From Eucalyptus grandis (taxonomy: Eukaryota > Streptophyta > Magnoliopsida > Myrtales > Myrtaceae): DNA of 64,000 bases. The stretch lies in the NCBI RefSeq assembly GCF_016545825.1, contig NC_052613.1:372001-436000 (forward strand). Reading direction: 5' to 3'. This document shows positions 1-11,791 of the stretch, in pieces. The notes under the pieces are model-generated. The model ran no database searches. It was not told the DNA's origin and worked only from the letters and a program-made list of their open reading frames with translations. The translations under genes and the position numbers were made by a program. Numbering within the stretch: the first letter of the stretch is position 1; each line of letters opens with the position of its first letter.

Positions 1-337
1 TGAACAAATATGAAAAGAAGACTGACTCGATCCTAAACGGTGCTGTTTCTGTGCTTCCTTCTCCTCCTCATCCATCTCCTCCAGTTCAAAAATGAAATAT
101 CAATCGATCCAATCTAACCAACTCCAATGGTCCAAAAGCGTACAAAATGAACGATGAACTGCTTTCTTTAAGGCTGCATCTGTATCAAAGCTTCGCTTTT
201 ATCCCCTTTATTGTTGCATTGGCCCCTGGCCACGTCGTCTACCTTGGCACCCGTTTGTTTTCCATCAGTTTCCCCATTTTTGTCAATTCTTTGCCTCCGA
301 CTTTCCAGTGTACACAGACAAGTGCTCGTTGATTGTG
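1..337. other. 3' flank of the DUF3444 gene
   Basis: No gene is seen here. This is the downstream side of the minus-strand DUF3444 gene. Around 297-337 the reverse strand still resembles the C-terminal extension of the paralogous broken copy near 18300-18360, so the reading frame probably once ran further and was cut short by an indel near the present stop codon. Confidence 0.4.
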
Positions 338-2068
338 TCAACAGCTCCCTGTGGATGCAGGATCAAGCTCCCAGCATCCAATATGAGCATCCGCACCTTC
401 TTCACCTGTAAGCAAGTGAGCGGGGACCTGATGAGAGAACCGGAACATTTCCTCTCTTGGAACCGTCCATAATTTACATGGATCTGAATTCTTTCGAAAC
501 ACAGTCTTCATCCCACAAACTTTGGTGAGTGGAGCAACGGTTATACCACGGTCCTCGTTGTTGTCTTCAATCACTTCAACCAGGTCATAGCTGTGTTTCA
601 CTTCATTTGGAGTGGACTCATTCCAATTATTTGTCCAGTTACTGTACAAAGCCCAAACATCTCCCTTCAAGGGATAAATCTGAATTAAGCCCCCTGTGCC
701 TTTCGTCCACCTCATCGTATGAGAGAAAGCATTAAGGGTGCCATAAACAACAGATTTCCTAACCTGCAAATCCCCACAGGTCTTGGCAAATCCAGATTTA
801 ACCCAAGGTATAGGGCCAAGTTCTTGGTTGCTGTTGGAACCAAGCCAACTAATGCACACCTTGAACGGTTTCAATGTTATGACATTGTGGATCAGAGCAT
901 AGTAACGGGGCATCCCGTCATCATCATCATAAACAGCCCAAACTTGATTATTAGCAAATGAAACCTCCGTCCGATCATTGTCGAAATCATGAAAATCTGG
1001 GGCTATAAGCATTTGCTTGAAGACAAAGTTCTCCGCTTCAGTTTCAACATTAGAAATGGCAGGGGAAGGCTTTTTCAAATGAACTTTGTCTTTACCATCT
1101 ATGGGCTTCTTATGCTTAACTGCAATTGTCTTCGCACCATTTGGAGGAGCTTTCTGCTCTTCGCCGTACCCCTCCGTCACCTTTCCATTACTCCACTCAT
1201 TGATCTTCTGAAAAATTTCCTTCTTTGCTTTACATATTAACATCTTTTGTGTTTCAATACGAGATAAATTTCTCAAGCTATTGAACTGATTAATCACGCC
1301 GAAATTAACCCTTCTCTTATCCTCCAATCTCCTCTTTCGGGATCCAGATGTACTTCCTGAGCCAAGTCCTCTACCATTTGCAAATGCGGCAAGGCTAGCA
1401 TCCTCTGTGACTTTCTTATTCATGCCACCTTCCCCAACTTGACTTTTTTTAATCCCTTCATTTTCTAGGGAATTAACATTTGAAGACATGCCCACCGAAC
1501 CACTACCAGCTTTCAACCTTTGAATCATCCCTGAGCACCTCTCTTTGACTGTAGTTGCTGCCTCCTCACGATCCCTCTTCCGATGCCAAACTATAGGCTC
1601 AAGCACGCCCGAGGGAGGAGAATATGATGCAGGAGCAAGGGCACCTTTATCACTCACAAATTTAATTGATGTACCATCTGAAGAAGCAAGCTTTTCGGGC
1701 AAATGAATACCCGAGAAGCTTGTTGAACCAGCATTGGTAGGAGAAGTCTGCCTTCCAACTAATGCGTAAACATTGTTTCTCATTCTATTTGGAAATGGTT
1801 GTGCTTCAAAGAAAGCTTTTGAAGGAGATGAACCATTTCCCTCCATTGGTGGAGGTGCAATCTCGATAGCAACAAAGGGTTTACGACAGTTGGAATTGCG
1901 GCAGCGAAGTAGCTTGTTTGAGTAGCAGAGTAAGTATTCAAACTTCACGTGGCAAGCACTGCACTGTGTCCAAAATGACGGCTTGATAGGACGAGAAGGG
2001 GCTGGAGCACAATTGGCATCAGCCGCACTGTCATTATCCCTAGCGTTGAAATTCTTATTGCATTCCAT
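338..2068 (-). CDS. DUF3444 protein lacking the J domain
   Basis: An uninterrupted 576-codon frame. Near residues 32-70 is a zinc-ribbon-like segment (FWTQCSACHVKFEYL, then CRNSNC and KPFVAIE) with paired cysteines. A low-complexity, basic middle follows, with an RKRRLEDKRRVNFG segment. About residues 355-565 form a DUF3444 domain (FHDFDNDRTEVSF, VWAVYDDDDGMPRYYA, CISWLGS, DVWALY, FRFSHQVPAHLLTG, GCWELDP). In plants this architecture usually starts with a J domain (Hsp40-type co-chaperone), often opening with MECNK or similar. Here MECNK is followed almost at once by the ribbon, so the J domain appears to be deleted. The function is unknown; without the J domain an Hsp70 link is unlikely. The frame ends soon after GCWELDPAS, a little short compared with the paralog at 16847-18462. 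This is the only open copy of three in the window. An untranslated or unrecognised upstream exon cannot be excluded. Confidence 0.8.
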   Translation of the reverse strand: MECNKNFNARDNDSAADANCAPAPSRPIKPSFWTQCSACHVKFEYLLCYSNKLLRCRNSNCRKPFVAIEIAPPPMEGNGSSPSKAFFEAQPFPNRMRNNVYALVGRQTSPTNAGSTSFSGIHLPEKLASSDGTSIKFVSDKGALAPASYSPPSGVLEPIVWHRKRDREEAATTVKERCSGMIQRLKAGSGSVGMSSNVNSLENEGIKKSQVGEGGMNKKVTEDASLAAFANGRGLGSGSTSGSRKRRLEDKRRVNFGVINQFNSLRNLSRIETQKMLICKAKKEIFQKINEWSNGKVTEGYGEEQKAPPNGAKTIAVKHKKPIDGKDKVHLKKPSPAISNVETEAENFVFKQMLIAPDFHDFDNDRTEVSFANNQVWAVYDDDDGMPRYYALIHNVITLKPFKVCISWLGSNSNQELGPIPWVKSGFAKTCGDLQVRKSVVYGTLNAFSHTMRWTKGTGGLIQIYPLKGDVWALYSNWTNNWNESTPNEVKHSYDLVEVIEDNNEDRGITVAPLTKVCGMKTVFRKNSDPCKLWTVPREEMFRFSHQVPAHLLTGEEGADAHIGCWELDPASTGSC

Positions 2069-3225
2069 CTCGTAGTGGTTCGAATAATTTCTGTTGTAGA
2101 TATCACCAAATCTTCTTTCCTTATGTAATCCCTGCTCTGTACAGTCAAATTAACTATAATATCAAAATTATACAATTGGCAAAAAAATCTGGATAAACAT
2201 TTGTGATTATTCCAACATGTCTGATTATGCTCTTTTAAGACATTTCTATACAATAAAGCAACATGTAAATCGTGAAAAATACAACTGAATGGTGTGCAAA
2301 TGACCAACACGATACGATCAGATCACATGATGTCAATCCACATATACACACGACGAACTTCTATAAAAGGCATGACGATCTAGAGAAAGCATAACAATCG
2401 TAATTAACGAATTATAATTCCATCTGCATACATCTACATAGATGAGAAAATGATGTAAATCCACGTGTACAAGTGACAAATTTCCACTGTTTTTAATGAA
2501 TTATGATTCCACCTGCAAACATCCACGTAAATGATGAAATGATATGCATCCACATATACACGCAACGAACTTCCACGATAATTATAACAGTCAGGAAAAA
2601 AGGCATGATCCATTGCTTTTATTAAAATTATGAATCTTTCTGCATAATCTATATAAGCGGATAACGAACTTCCATAATAAGCATGATCATTGAGATAAAA
2701 CATGATCCATAATCAAACGGTTTACAGTTCCATCTCATCTATACACGTCCAAATAAAAGAGCAATAAACTTGGAAAAATATTTGTAATAGTTGGGATAAA
2801 ACACAATCAACCGTTCATAAAATTTTACAATTCCATCAACATTGCTTTCCATCCTAAAAGTAAGCAACAAAATGCAAGCAACAATGATCAAATTGACAGG
2901 CTTCTCGACATGAAAGTCAATTGAACACCGTAGATCACATCGCCACGAGTCACCTCATGGATTATGATTGCCTACAAGGGCATCAAGGAAATCTTTTTTG
3001 ATAGGTAGGAATTCAGATATAGCAAAATTCAATCTCTTAACCAAGACCATGATAAAATAAGAAGATTGACTCACAAACAAATTGCCATTGGATGATAGTT
3101 GAAAGTCAATAAGCATCCGTCAAAAATCCTAATGCATTCAAGTCCTCTTGGCAAATAACGCCACAAAAATCCACAAGTTTAGTACATAAACTGCATGCAT
3201 ATTATTTTTCACATTAAAAAATCCC
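338..3225 (-). repeat. Inverted-repeat arm A (DUF3444 locus)
   Basis: The reverse complement of this stretch matches the plus strand of 4100-5285 plus 16208-18480. Anchors read by eye: 2930-3000 with 4310-4370, 2740-2900 with 4430-4560, 2600-2720 with 4620-4720, 2400-2560 with 16360-16500, 3120-3220 with 4095-4200, and then the coding region. The arms are diverged and carry indels. The spacer between them is about 0.87 kb (3226-4095). Confidence 0.75.
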
Positions 3226-3246
3226 ATCATTGATTGAACTGACGCC

Positions 3247-4015
3247 CAAAATTTTTCTCTTCTTGCAATGAAAGCGTATTTTTTTTACCTTCTCTTGGAC
3301 TTGGCAGAAAACCCCAGGTTTTTGTTCTTTTTCTCTACGAATTTTGGGACTAGTCTGATCTACGAACCAGTTGCAATGTCCGACAGAAAATGGTTCATAT
3401 CTGAAACTCCGACTTCAAAACGAAAGGATGAGTTGGTTCTATTGTGATCTAGAAAGACAAAGACAATGTTTGATGAATAGACACATAACCCTAACATACC
3501 TTTTCACATCATTTAAGAATCTACAAGTTAATAACCCTACCTCTGGTTACATGTCAACCATGGTTAATATTGTCAAAATAGGCAAATTAATTAGTACAGA
3601 TTTTTTTAGAGCCACACTTTAATGTCTTGGCTAAAAAAACAAAAGATCATTTTTAATGATCATTTCCCTTTTTTCAACCCTGCTCATCTTCATATTCAAG
3701 TGGCTTATATTTTCTGCAAGGATCCTACCATTAGGAAGAAGAAGAACCAGATGAAAAAAAAAAAAGGAAAAAAAAAAGATGGAAAATGACAAATGACAAA
3801 AATACTCTTGACCGCTAGAAAGTAAGGCTTTTATTTGAAACGGATATAACCACTTTAAGCCCTTATTTAAAACAAAGATAACCATTACATGATCTTTTTA
3901 AAACAAGATTCACTTCAAATCTTTATTTGAGAAAGTGGTGGTATTTTAGATCCTTATTTAAAATAAGACCCACTTTTGGCCCTTATTTTAGGAAATGAGG
4001 GCACTTCAGTCCTTT
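3247..4015. repeat. Inverted-repeat centre, start of the duplicated segment
   Basis: No gene. The sequence from AATTTTTCTCTTCTTGC at about 3250 recurs at 51643-52229. About 3815-4015 holds a degenerate run of short repeats around the phrase CCCTTATTTGAAA. That phrase recurs at 61831-61950, where the second copy is split by a Sirevirus. Confidence 0.6.
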
Positions 4016-4099
4016 TTTTTTAGAATTTTCCTTGTTTCTTTTAAATTGCACTCTAAAAAGAGAAAATCTTTGTGGGCCAAATGAAATATTGACTTGAAT

Positions 4100-5285
4100 T
4101 TTTTTAATGCGAAAAAGTAATATGTTTGAAATTTCCATGCTAAATTTTTTGGATTTTTGTGGCCTTATCTGTTATTAGTATTTGAATACTTTAGGATTTC
4201 CAAGGCATGCTCATAAACTTTCAACTATTGTCCCATCGCAGTTTGTTTGTGAATCTCTCTTCTTATTTAGTTGGTTAGGAGATATAACTTATACCCATCA
4301 AAGAAGAATTCCTTGATGCCCTTAGAGGCAATCATAGTTCATGAGGTGACTTGTGGCAATTTGATCCACATTGTGCTCGCTTTGTTTCATCGATGAGAAA
4401 CCTGTCAATTTGATCATTGTTGCATGCATTACCTGTCAATTTGATCACTGTTGCATGCATTCTTTTGAGTGTTTTTAGAGGAAGTAATGTTGATGGAATT
4501 ATACAATTTTATTTAACGGTTGATTGTGCTTTAGCCCAACTATTAAAAATACTTTTGCAAGTTCATCACTCTTCTATATGGATGTGGGTAGATGAAATGT
4601 TAGTGCAAACCGTTTGATTATGGATCATGTTTGATTACAATGACTATGCTTATGATGAAAGTTCGTTGCTCGTTCATATGGATTGTGCCAATAGAATCAT
4701 AATTCAATAAAAACAGTGGATTTCTAATCGTTATGTTAAGTGTGAAAGCTTATTACTTGTATAGTATACTAGATTAGTAACCAGTGAAATACCCAAAAAA
4801 AAAATAATAATAATAAATTTTAGTGAACTATTGAAGCTATAAGTGGTTTTGATCATACAACCGGCAAGGGCTTTCGATAGACTTCTGTTGTTTCCGACTT
4901 CGCTTGCAACAAGTCATTGCATTAGTATGAGTTCGTTGACCACGTAAGGGCAATCCATCTTAATGATGAATTCCTCAATAATAAGTTCCAATACTTGATT
5001 ATCAACCCGCTAATCTATCTAGTTATCTCATGGGTGGAATTTGAATTGCATTCTTCTTAGTAAGGTCACAAGGTCTTGATCAACCTGGTGCTGATTGGGG
5101 TTTTACGCCCAGGCATTGATACCTATTGATATCCTAAACCAATTAAAACCATCAGGAATGAAATGAAATGTGAATAATAGAGTCCGAGTTCAACCTCATG
5201 GTCAGCGGAAGAAAAAGAAGGCTAAGGAGGAAGAATTTACATTCCATTCTCACATCCTCTTCCTCTATGGCGACCAGGGGGTCTT
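4100..5285 (+). repeat. Inverted-repeat arm B, proximal part
   Basis: Non-coding sequence matching the reverse complement of arm A and, in direct orientation, 61960-63060. It breaks at 5285 where the Gypsy element inserted and resumes at 16208. Confidence 0.7.
4400..4461. repeat. 31-bp tandem duplication (2 copies)
   Basis: Two adjacent copies of a 31-bp unit containing CCTGTCAATTTGATCA and TGTTGCATGCATT, with one difference. The equivalent parts of arm A and of 62220-62270 have a single copy, so this is a local slippage event. Confidence 0.8.
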
Positions 5286-5984
5286 TGTCACGCCTCGAAT
5301 CCCGAGCGCGCGCACATCTCACTACGGTTGATCAAAAATGCGACATTCTAGGAAGTGTCGCCGACCCCATTGATTTGTTATTGTGCAAGCGGAACGTATT
5401 ATAAAACCCCTGACAATAAAATACGGGATAGAAAAGCAGGAAGCAAAACCACAACATAACACTTCCATAATTCAACGAATTACAAACGAGAGGTCTACGG
5501 CCAAAAGTCTACAAAAGACCGGCTCTTAAAAAGGAATTGTCCTACGACCTATAAGTCGGACACGTTCTCCGGTCTTATGACTTCACCTCTCGCAACTCCT
5601 CAAAGCCAACCAAAGCTATCCGGTCGCTCCGTCCACCGGGGACCTGAAATTTTAATCCCACAACCGGGATGAGACGATGTCTCAGCAAGTTCAACCCCCT
5701 AAACCCCTATTAGAAAGAAAATACGCCTCGGGTGGTCTAGCCACATCACATAGAGGACTTACCTCGCCTCAGCCTTCATCTGCAGGTTAGCACAATTTAT
5801 ATAATTCAACCACGTACAATTATGATAACCAAACCACCATGGCACAATCACATTATCAAACAATTCAACCACTTGGATCGTTTCAGCGATCAATCGACTC
5901 GGCCGATTACATGTCATTCTAGCAAATCAATCATTGCTCTCAATCCCAACCCTATAGGAAGGTTTAACAATCAATGTCAATCAC

Positions 5985-6355
5985 GGCCCCACTCGGCACG
6001 ACACATGTCAATCGTGGTAATTCATGGCCTCATCAGGCACGACCTCTAATAGGTGGTTTATCATGGCCTCACTGGGCACAACCTCTCATAGGTGGTTTAT
6101 CACGGCCTCACTGGACACGACCTCTCATAGGTGGTTTATCACGGCGGTTTATCACGGCCTCACTGGACACGACCTCTCATAGGTGGTTTATCACGGCCTC
6201 ACTGGGCACGACCTCTAATAGGTGGTATTTCACGGCCTCATCGGGCACGACCTCTTGTAGGTGATTTTTCACGGCCTCATTGGGCACGACCTTTCCTAGG
6301 TGGTACATCACGGCCTCACTGGGCACGACCTCTAATAGGTGGTCAATCACAGCCA
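5985..6355. repeat. 39-bp tandem array in the left LTR
   Basis: About nine degenerate units of 39 bp built around CACGGCCTCACTGGGCACGA and TAGGTGGT. The period is a multiple of three, so a 13-residue repeat can be read through in both directions. That follows from the period and is not evidence of a protein. The array is matched by 13590-13930 in the other LTR. Confidence 0.85.
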
Positions 6356-7009
6356 ATCTCCCATCAATTTCTACACTTAGGATTTCATAAAGAATCCCTA
6401 TAAATCGCAATCACACTCAATTTGCCACAATCAATCATCAAATTCAAATTCTAAATACATAGCAGCGATCAGCACGAAATTATGAGAATTTAGGGTCCCA
6501 AAATAATTTTTCGAAACTTATTAAATAATTAAATTTATTCCGAAAATTAATATAATAATAATATCCATATTTTTCATGATCCACGCTCAATTTATAATAT
6601 CCAATCATCGATTTCAAAATCCGACTACACAACAACGACCGGCACGAAGTTCTGAGAATTTAAGGTCTCGACAAAATTTTCAGAATTTAATAAATAATTT
6701 AATTTATTCCGAAAATAATTAAATAATAATATTTTAATAATTTCGAATATTAAAATATTATTTAATTATTCAATAATTTCGAGATATTTAAATAAATCAA
6801 AAGTAAATTCATTTATGTCACATCAAGGTTTATACTAATATAAACACTCACTTAATCTTAAATTAAACACAATTTAAGTTAATCAAACACCTTAATATAA
6901 TCTACACTTAAATAAATTAAACTAACCACCTAATAACACTTAACATAAACTAAGCACCCATAAAGCATCATTAACCGTCTAATCAAGGTTTAGTGAGCTA
7001 AACTCACCG

Positions 7010-7700
7010 GATTAGCGAGCCGAGCGGACCAAAACGACGGGGACGACGCGAGGATCGACTTTCTTCAAAGCGGACCGAGCATCCGGGCTCGGGAAGACGG
7101 CCAAAACGGGCCAAATAGCCGCTGCCATACCCATTTTTCCAGCTTCTGTCCATTGCTGGTTAAGGGCGGGTCCGGCATCGATTGAGGCACACAAGGGCCT
7201 AGATGGACGGAGGAGACCAAACCGGACCTAGGCGGGGCTTCACGGTGGCCGGAGGGAGCTCCGGCGATGGCTCACGGTGCTGGACAGCAGCTCTGGACGC
7301 ACACCAGACAAGAACGACGGCTGGAATGGCGGGCTTGGCATGCGTGGACGGTGGGTGTCGCGAGCGGCGGATGGCGGGCAAGCGGGGCGCGACGGCGACG
7401 GTCCAGCAGCTAGCTGGCTGCTCTGTCGTCCTCCCAGATCTGCTGGGTTTCGAACCACACAAGGAAGAAGGAGAAGAAGCCGACACCAGCAGAAGGGGGA
7501 GAGAGGGGCGGAGCTACGTGCGGAGCAACGGCCAGCAGCGACGGCGATCGGCGATGGGCAGAGCTACTCTGGTTCGCTGGTCTTCAGCTTCTTCAGCTTG
7601 CTGCGTTTCTTCGAGCAACAAGAAGAAGATGGAGGGGAAAGGCAACGGGAGAGAGGGAGGGAGGAGAGAGAAGGAGAGAGAGAGAGATGGGACCCCTTTC
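7010..7700. other. GC-rich island in the left LTR
   Basis: A CpG-rich block within an otherwise AT-rich LTR, followed by a purine-rich GAGAGAGAG stretch at about 7640-7690. On the element's own strand this reads as a CT-rich leader followed by GC-rich sequence. The same block is at 14580-15270 in the other LTR. Overlapping ORFs occur in several frames, none with a recognisable domain. Confidence 0.6.
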
Positions 7701-8632
7701 TTTCATTTTCTTTTTTTTTTCTTTAATCCCTCACACATGGCCCACCATGACCTAGGATGACCTCACAATCCACTCACCCAATCCTCCACAACCTCTTCCA
7801 ATGGTTGCAATTTCATTTTCCGCCGGGGTCCAATTTTTGTACACTTAATTTAATAAATTCTCAATCAATTCCATTCAATTGAAACTCAATTAAATTAACC
7901 CATGTGTCCTCGGCCTTCTCATGACATTTCCCCATCAAATGATCCAACTTGCATCCCGAAGATTCGATTAAAAATAGCCCTCTAACAACCCCGAACATTA
8001 ACGGCCTTACTTTGCTTTTCTCGCCAAAAATCTCGCTTTGTAGAAAAATCTTCGGAGATGAGTCAACATTCCTAAAATGAATTGTGACTTGACAGAACTT
8101 TCAATTTCTGTAATCGGGTTCAATTTTACGGTTAAATTCAATCGGCGCGACTTTAGCGCGTCTTAATCTACCGGTTAGCTTTTAGGAATTTTCTGTGCAA
8201 TTGACCTGTGGTTGATTATTTTCAAGCCACAAAGTGCATCTTCGACACATTGACGACTCTTGGTTGTCGTAGAAATCTCAAGGTTTCAAATACGGACACG
8301 GGGTACCAAAACGACGAGAAATCGGTCTAGTGCCGATCAACAAGAATTGTGCAATTAGGTAGAATCACCCACACCGAATTACATGGTTCGTTGAATCGAC
8401 CTATCTCCGGTCTCTAATCGGTCTGTGCCGTAATGACCCTTGCAGATTAGTACGGTCGAGCGCCGTTTCCTAGTCGAATTCTCAAGTCTATTGCGTTTAG
8501 ATTCCTTAACGGCTTCACCTGATAGACTAGTTATCTCGTGAGTGGCCAACTTAGAGAAGAAAGCTATAGACGCAAAGATGAAATGCCCGACTTATTTAAT
8601 TGAAACCAGAATTGGAAAATCGGGATGTCACA

Positions 8633-8646
8633 ACTCTTCCCCTCTT
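8633..8646 (-). other. Polypurine tract of the Gypsy element
   Basis: On the minus strand AAGAGGGGAAGAGT lies directly against the left LTR, the position where plus-strand DNA synthesis of an LTR retrotransposon is primed. Confidence 0.8.
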
Positions 8647-8865
8647 ATAAAAATTTCGTCCTCGAAATTTAAACCATTAAAATTCTTCTTCAAAATGGTG
8701 GGGTATTGTCGTCTCATCAATTATGCTCCTTCATTCTGCTTCACACTGATATCCAAGATCCTCGGTGTTGACAAAACGTTTCCAAATGGCCAAACCAATT
8801 CTTGATTCCCAAAGAAGTGAAGCACTTGTCCATCTTTACAAAAATGAAAGCTGCAAAAATTTTGG

Positions 8866-8974
8866 TTTTTTTTTCTTTATTTTTCCACAAAGCGGCTAAC
8901 CGCCGCGTCGGGATTCGAACTCCTGACTTCGGACCACTGCTTCACACCCGGATACCAACTCGGCTAGAGGCGCC
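8866..8974 (-). mobile_element. tRNA-like sequence, probable SINE
   Basis: The minus strand starts GGCGCCTC and has an A-box-like TAGCCGAGTTGG (about 8956-8967) and a B-box-like GAGTTCGAATCCC (8910-8922), spaced as in an internal Pol III promoter. An A-rich tail follows. The acceptor and anticodon arms do not fold as a proper tRNA, so a tRNA-derived SINE or tRNA relic nested in the Gypsy interior is more likely than a working tRNA. No clear target duplication was found. Confidence 0.5.
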
Positions 8975-8999
8975 GAGGGTGTCCCAAACCGTTTTCTTT

Positions 9000-10650
9000 T
9001 TCCATTTAAAGCCAAAATCCTTCTTTGAACCCAAATTTCAATGGATTCCGATTTAAATGCTGCTTCATCTTCATTTCTTTAACCAAACACGATGTCCCTT
9101 TCATAGGCGACATTTAAGGAAAATATATTTCCCCTACTTGAAATTCCAAGGTCTGCGATACTAATCTGCGAAGCTAAACTGGCGATTTTGAGCGGTCTCA
9201 AATATGTCTCTAATAACTGCAATTGAATCACTGATTTCTGAATCAACTCTGGACCTGCAATTTTTTTTATCTCTGACTACAACTCAACCAACTGAAGTTC
9301 TGAACACTCTGCTCTACACTGACTAAAAAGAAACTATCTGACTGATCTGCTGAAACTGGGAACCTCCAATCAAGATCTGATATAACTCTGACACTAATCT
9401 CGACAACTGCAATCACTGACTACTGTACTGACCCTGGCCTGTGATCTTTCTTTCCCCGACTTCATCTCAGCAATTGAAATTCTGCATTCTCTGCTATACA
9501 CTGCTTAAGAAAGAACTATCTGAAAGCTCTACCAACTTAGAACATCTGCTCTAGATTTGAAATGCAATTCACCCCCGACACTCCATGCAGATGATTTATA
9601 TGATATACACACACACTTCGGTGTACCTATTCTAATTGGGATTCTTTTCATGCTGCACTAAGGTGAGTTGACTCTAATCATCTGTCGACTACAACCTCAT
9701 AAGGAATCAATGCTCTTCCTGACTCCTTAATAACCTGTCATAACATTCCATCATGTTATACTTTCATTCCCACACAGAACTCTCTCCAGTACTTGAAAAA
9801 GCTTTCCTAGCTTACATTACCAAATTCTCACCTACTGGCGCATCCAACACTTACAACTTGATCGGTGATATCCATCTTCATACCGATCTACCAATCCCAA
9901 TGATATAGATTCTGACTCATCTTCGCACTGTTTGGACGACGCTGAAGTTGCTATGATGAGCTTCCCATAAGATCTCTTCTTTAACCTCTGTATTGACAAT
10001 TACATACAATCGTCCTCAGAACCTTAGCGTTCTGTTATCAAAAATCTGAAAATCAACCTCTCTCATCTGCATTCTCTTATAGAATCTTATGAATTTCTGA
10101 ATCTATCCACTGAAGCGATTTGATTCTGATCTGTACTCTCGGCTCAATTCTGAGGGTAGTCATAAGATTCAAAAGGTGGCCTACCTTAAATTTGAAAACC
10201 GAATTTCGAACTTTCTCAAATAGGATCCAATCCTTGAGTACCAACTGTGCAACTAAGGGCTCTCAACTTAGTGCATCTGCAACCTTGCTCACCTTTCCAG
10301 AGTGATACGAAATATCATAGTTATCATCCTTAATAAGTTCCATCTAGCGACACTGTCTCATATTCAACTCCCGAGGTCTCAACTGACGGGACACATATGC
10401 CACAACCCTATCATGTTGTATCAACACGCAACCCCATTCTTTAAACGACGCATCTCTCGTAGATCTCATAACTTTCGGGGCTAGATGGAACGGTCGGCAC
10501 AGGTGCGATAGTCGACTTCGCTAAGCTCTTGAAAACTACGCTCGCACTCATATGTCCACACAAACTTTTCTTACTTCCTCGGTAGTCGAATCAACCAATG
10601 CGACGTTGAAAACCCTTCCATAAAACTTATGTAATATCCTCGCTAATCCC
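9000..10650 (-). pseudogene. Decayed Gypsy RNase H/integrase region
   Basis: By position this lies between the reverse transcriptase fragment and the purine tract, where RNase H and integrase are expected. No frame longer than about 60 codons remains and no catalytic motif can be read with confidence. Several stretches rich in CTGA and ACTGA suggest heavy decay. Confidence 0.4.
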
Positions 10651-10699
10651 CGTAACTTCTAATCTCTCCTCACCGCAGTCAATATCGGCCAACCGATCG

Positions 10700-11417
10700 G
10701 CGCTTCAATCTTGGACAGGGTCTACGGAGATTCCTTCTCCTGAAATCACATAACCTAGGAACACAATACGAGTCATCCAAAACTCACATCTGCTAAGCTT
10801 ATTGTAAAATCCAAAAGCACTCAAGGTCTGAAGTACCATCCCCGAATGTCTCTCGTGCTCCTCAGCACTCTTTGAACACACCAGGATAACTTCAATGAAC
10901 ATAATCACAACTAATTCAAGTACCCTTAAACATTCTACTCATTAGACCCAAACAACCAACTAAGGTGTCCATCAAACCACACGGTATTATAGTGAACTCA
11001 TAACAACCGTATCAAGCGCAAGATGCTAACTTCGGTTTGTCTTTCTCCCTGAACCTCAACTGATGATACACTGACCTCCAGTCGATCTTGAGGAATATCG
11101 ATACACAACCACAACGAACCACATTTCTCCTTCATGTACCGAACTGGTGCTCCCCAAGGTTATGCACTGGAAAGTATGAATCCCCTATCCAACACTTCTT
11201 GCATCTACACCTTCAGTCCTTTTAACTCGGGTAACACCATACGGTAAGGAGCCTTAGGGACTGGCTCTGTTCCGGGTGCTAATTCAATCGCGAACTCCAT
11301 TTCTCTTTCTGACTGCAAACTTGACAATTCTTCAGCAAATACCTTAGAAAACTTATGTGCCACGATTATATTCTCCATATTCGGCTCCTCAATTGACGCA
11401 TCCACTACAGCTGCCAT
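10700..11417 (-). pseudogene. Gypsy reverse transcriptase remnant
   Basis: Two minus-strand pieces of a Ty3/Gypsy polymerase. At 11205-11417 is the region just ahead of the catalytic core (FSKVFAEEL, FAIELAPGTEPVPKAPYRM). At 10705-10908 is the block around the active site and beyond (FIEVILVCSKSAEEHERH, then KLSRCEFW, VFLGYVISGEGISVDP). The usual two aspartates of the FIDDILV box are replaced (FIEVILV) and the pieces are separated by frame breaks, so the enzyme is dead. Confidence 0.8.
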
Positions 11418-11791
11418 GTAGATTTAGTAACCAACAACCAGAATCAAGTTATCTTCAGTGACGAATAACAAGGATCGAAGTTCCTCTTCGACTTTCAGTG
11501 ATTCAAAACTTTCACACGCTAACTAAACAAACTGAATTATATCACTGCCACAATTCATAACAGAAAGCTCCTTGGGCCAAACACTTTCATAAATGACTTC
11601 CAAGTCATACTTAAGCAAACTCTTCGAGTACAACTATAGTCAGAGACTCATCTTTCTATCACTTTATTACCACAACAAAAATCCTATAACCTTCACTGAA
11701 AATTCTGATGCACTACTCTGATAAAATTTCCTCATGAACATTTTCCCCTTGATCGATGCATGGTCAGTCCATTCTTATTCCTTTCGCCATC

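Larger units (their letters stand above)
5286..8632 (-). repeat. Gypsy LTR, left copy (3' LTR of the element)
   Basis: A 3347-bp LTR, colinear over its whole length with 12889-16207 with scattered substitutions and small indels. In plus-strand order it holds a unique part, a 39-bp tandem array (about 5985-6350), an AT-rich part (6480-6990), a GC-rich island (7010-7690) and a tail ending GGGATGTCACA. ORFs inside it, such as those in the GC island, are not credible genes. Confidence 0.9.

Noticed and set aside
5985..6355. 39-bp arrays as a CRISPR or satellite gene
   Set aside because: The units are directly adjacent with no spacers, lie inside both LTRs of a plant retrotransposon and are degenerate tandem repeats.
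7203..7760. ORFs in the GC-rich part of the Gypsy LTRs (also 14780-15333)
   Set aside because: They lie inside LTRs, overlap in several frames on both strands, change length between the two LTR copies and match no recognised domain.
8866..8974. Functional tRNA gene
   Set aside because: A/B-box-like motifs are present, but the acceptor and anticodon stems do not form a proper cloverleaf.
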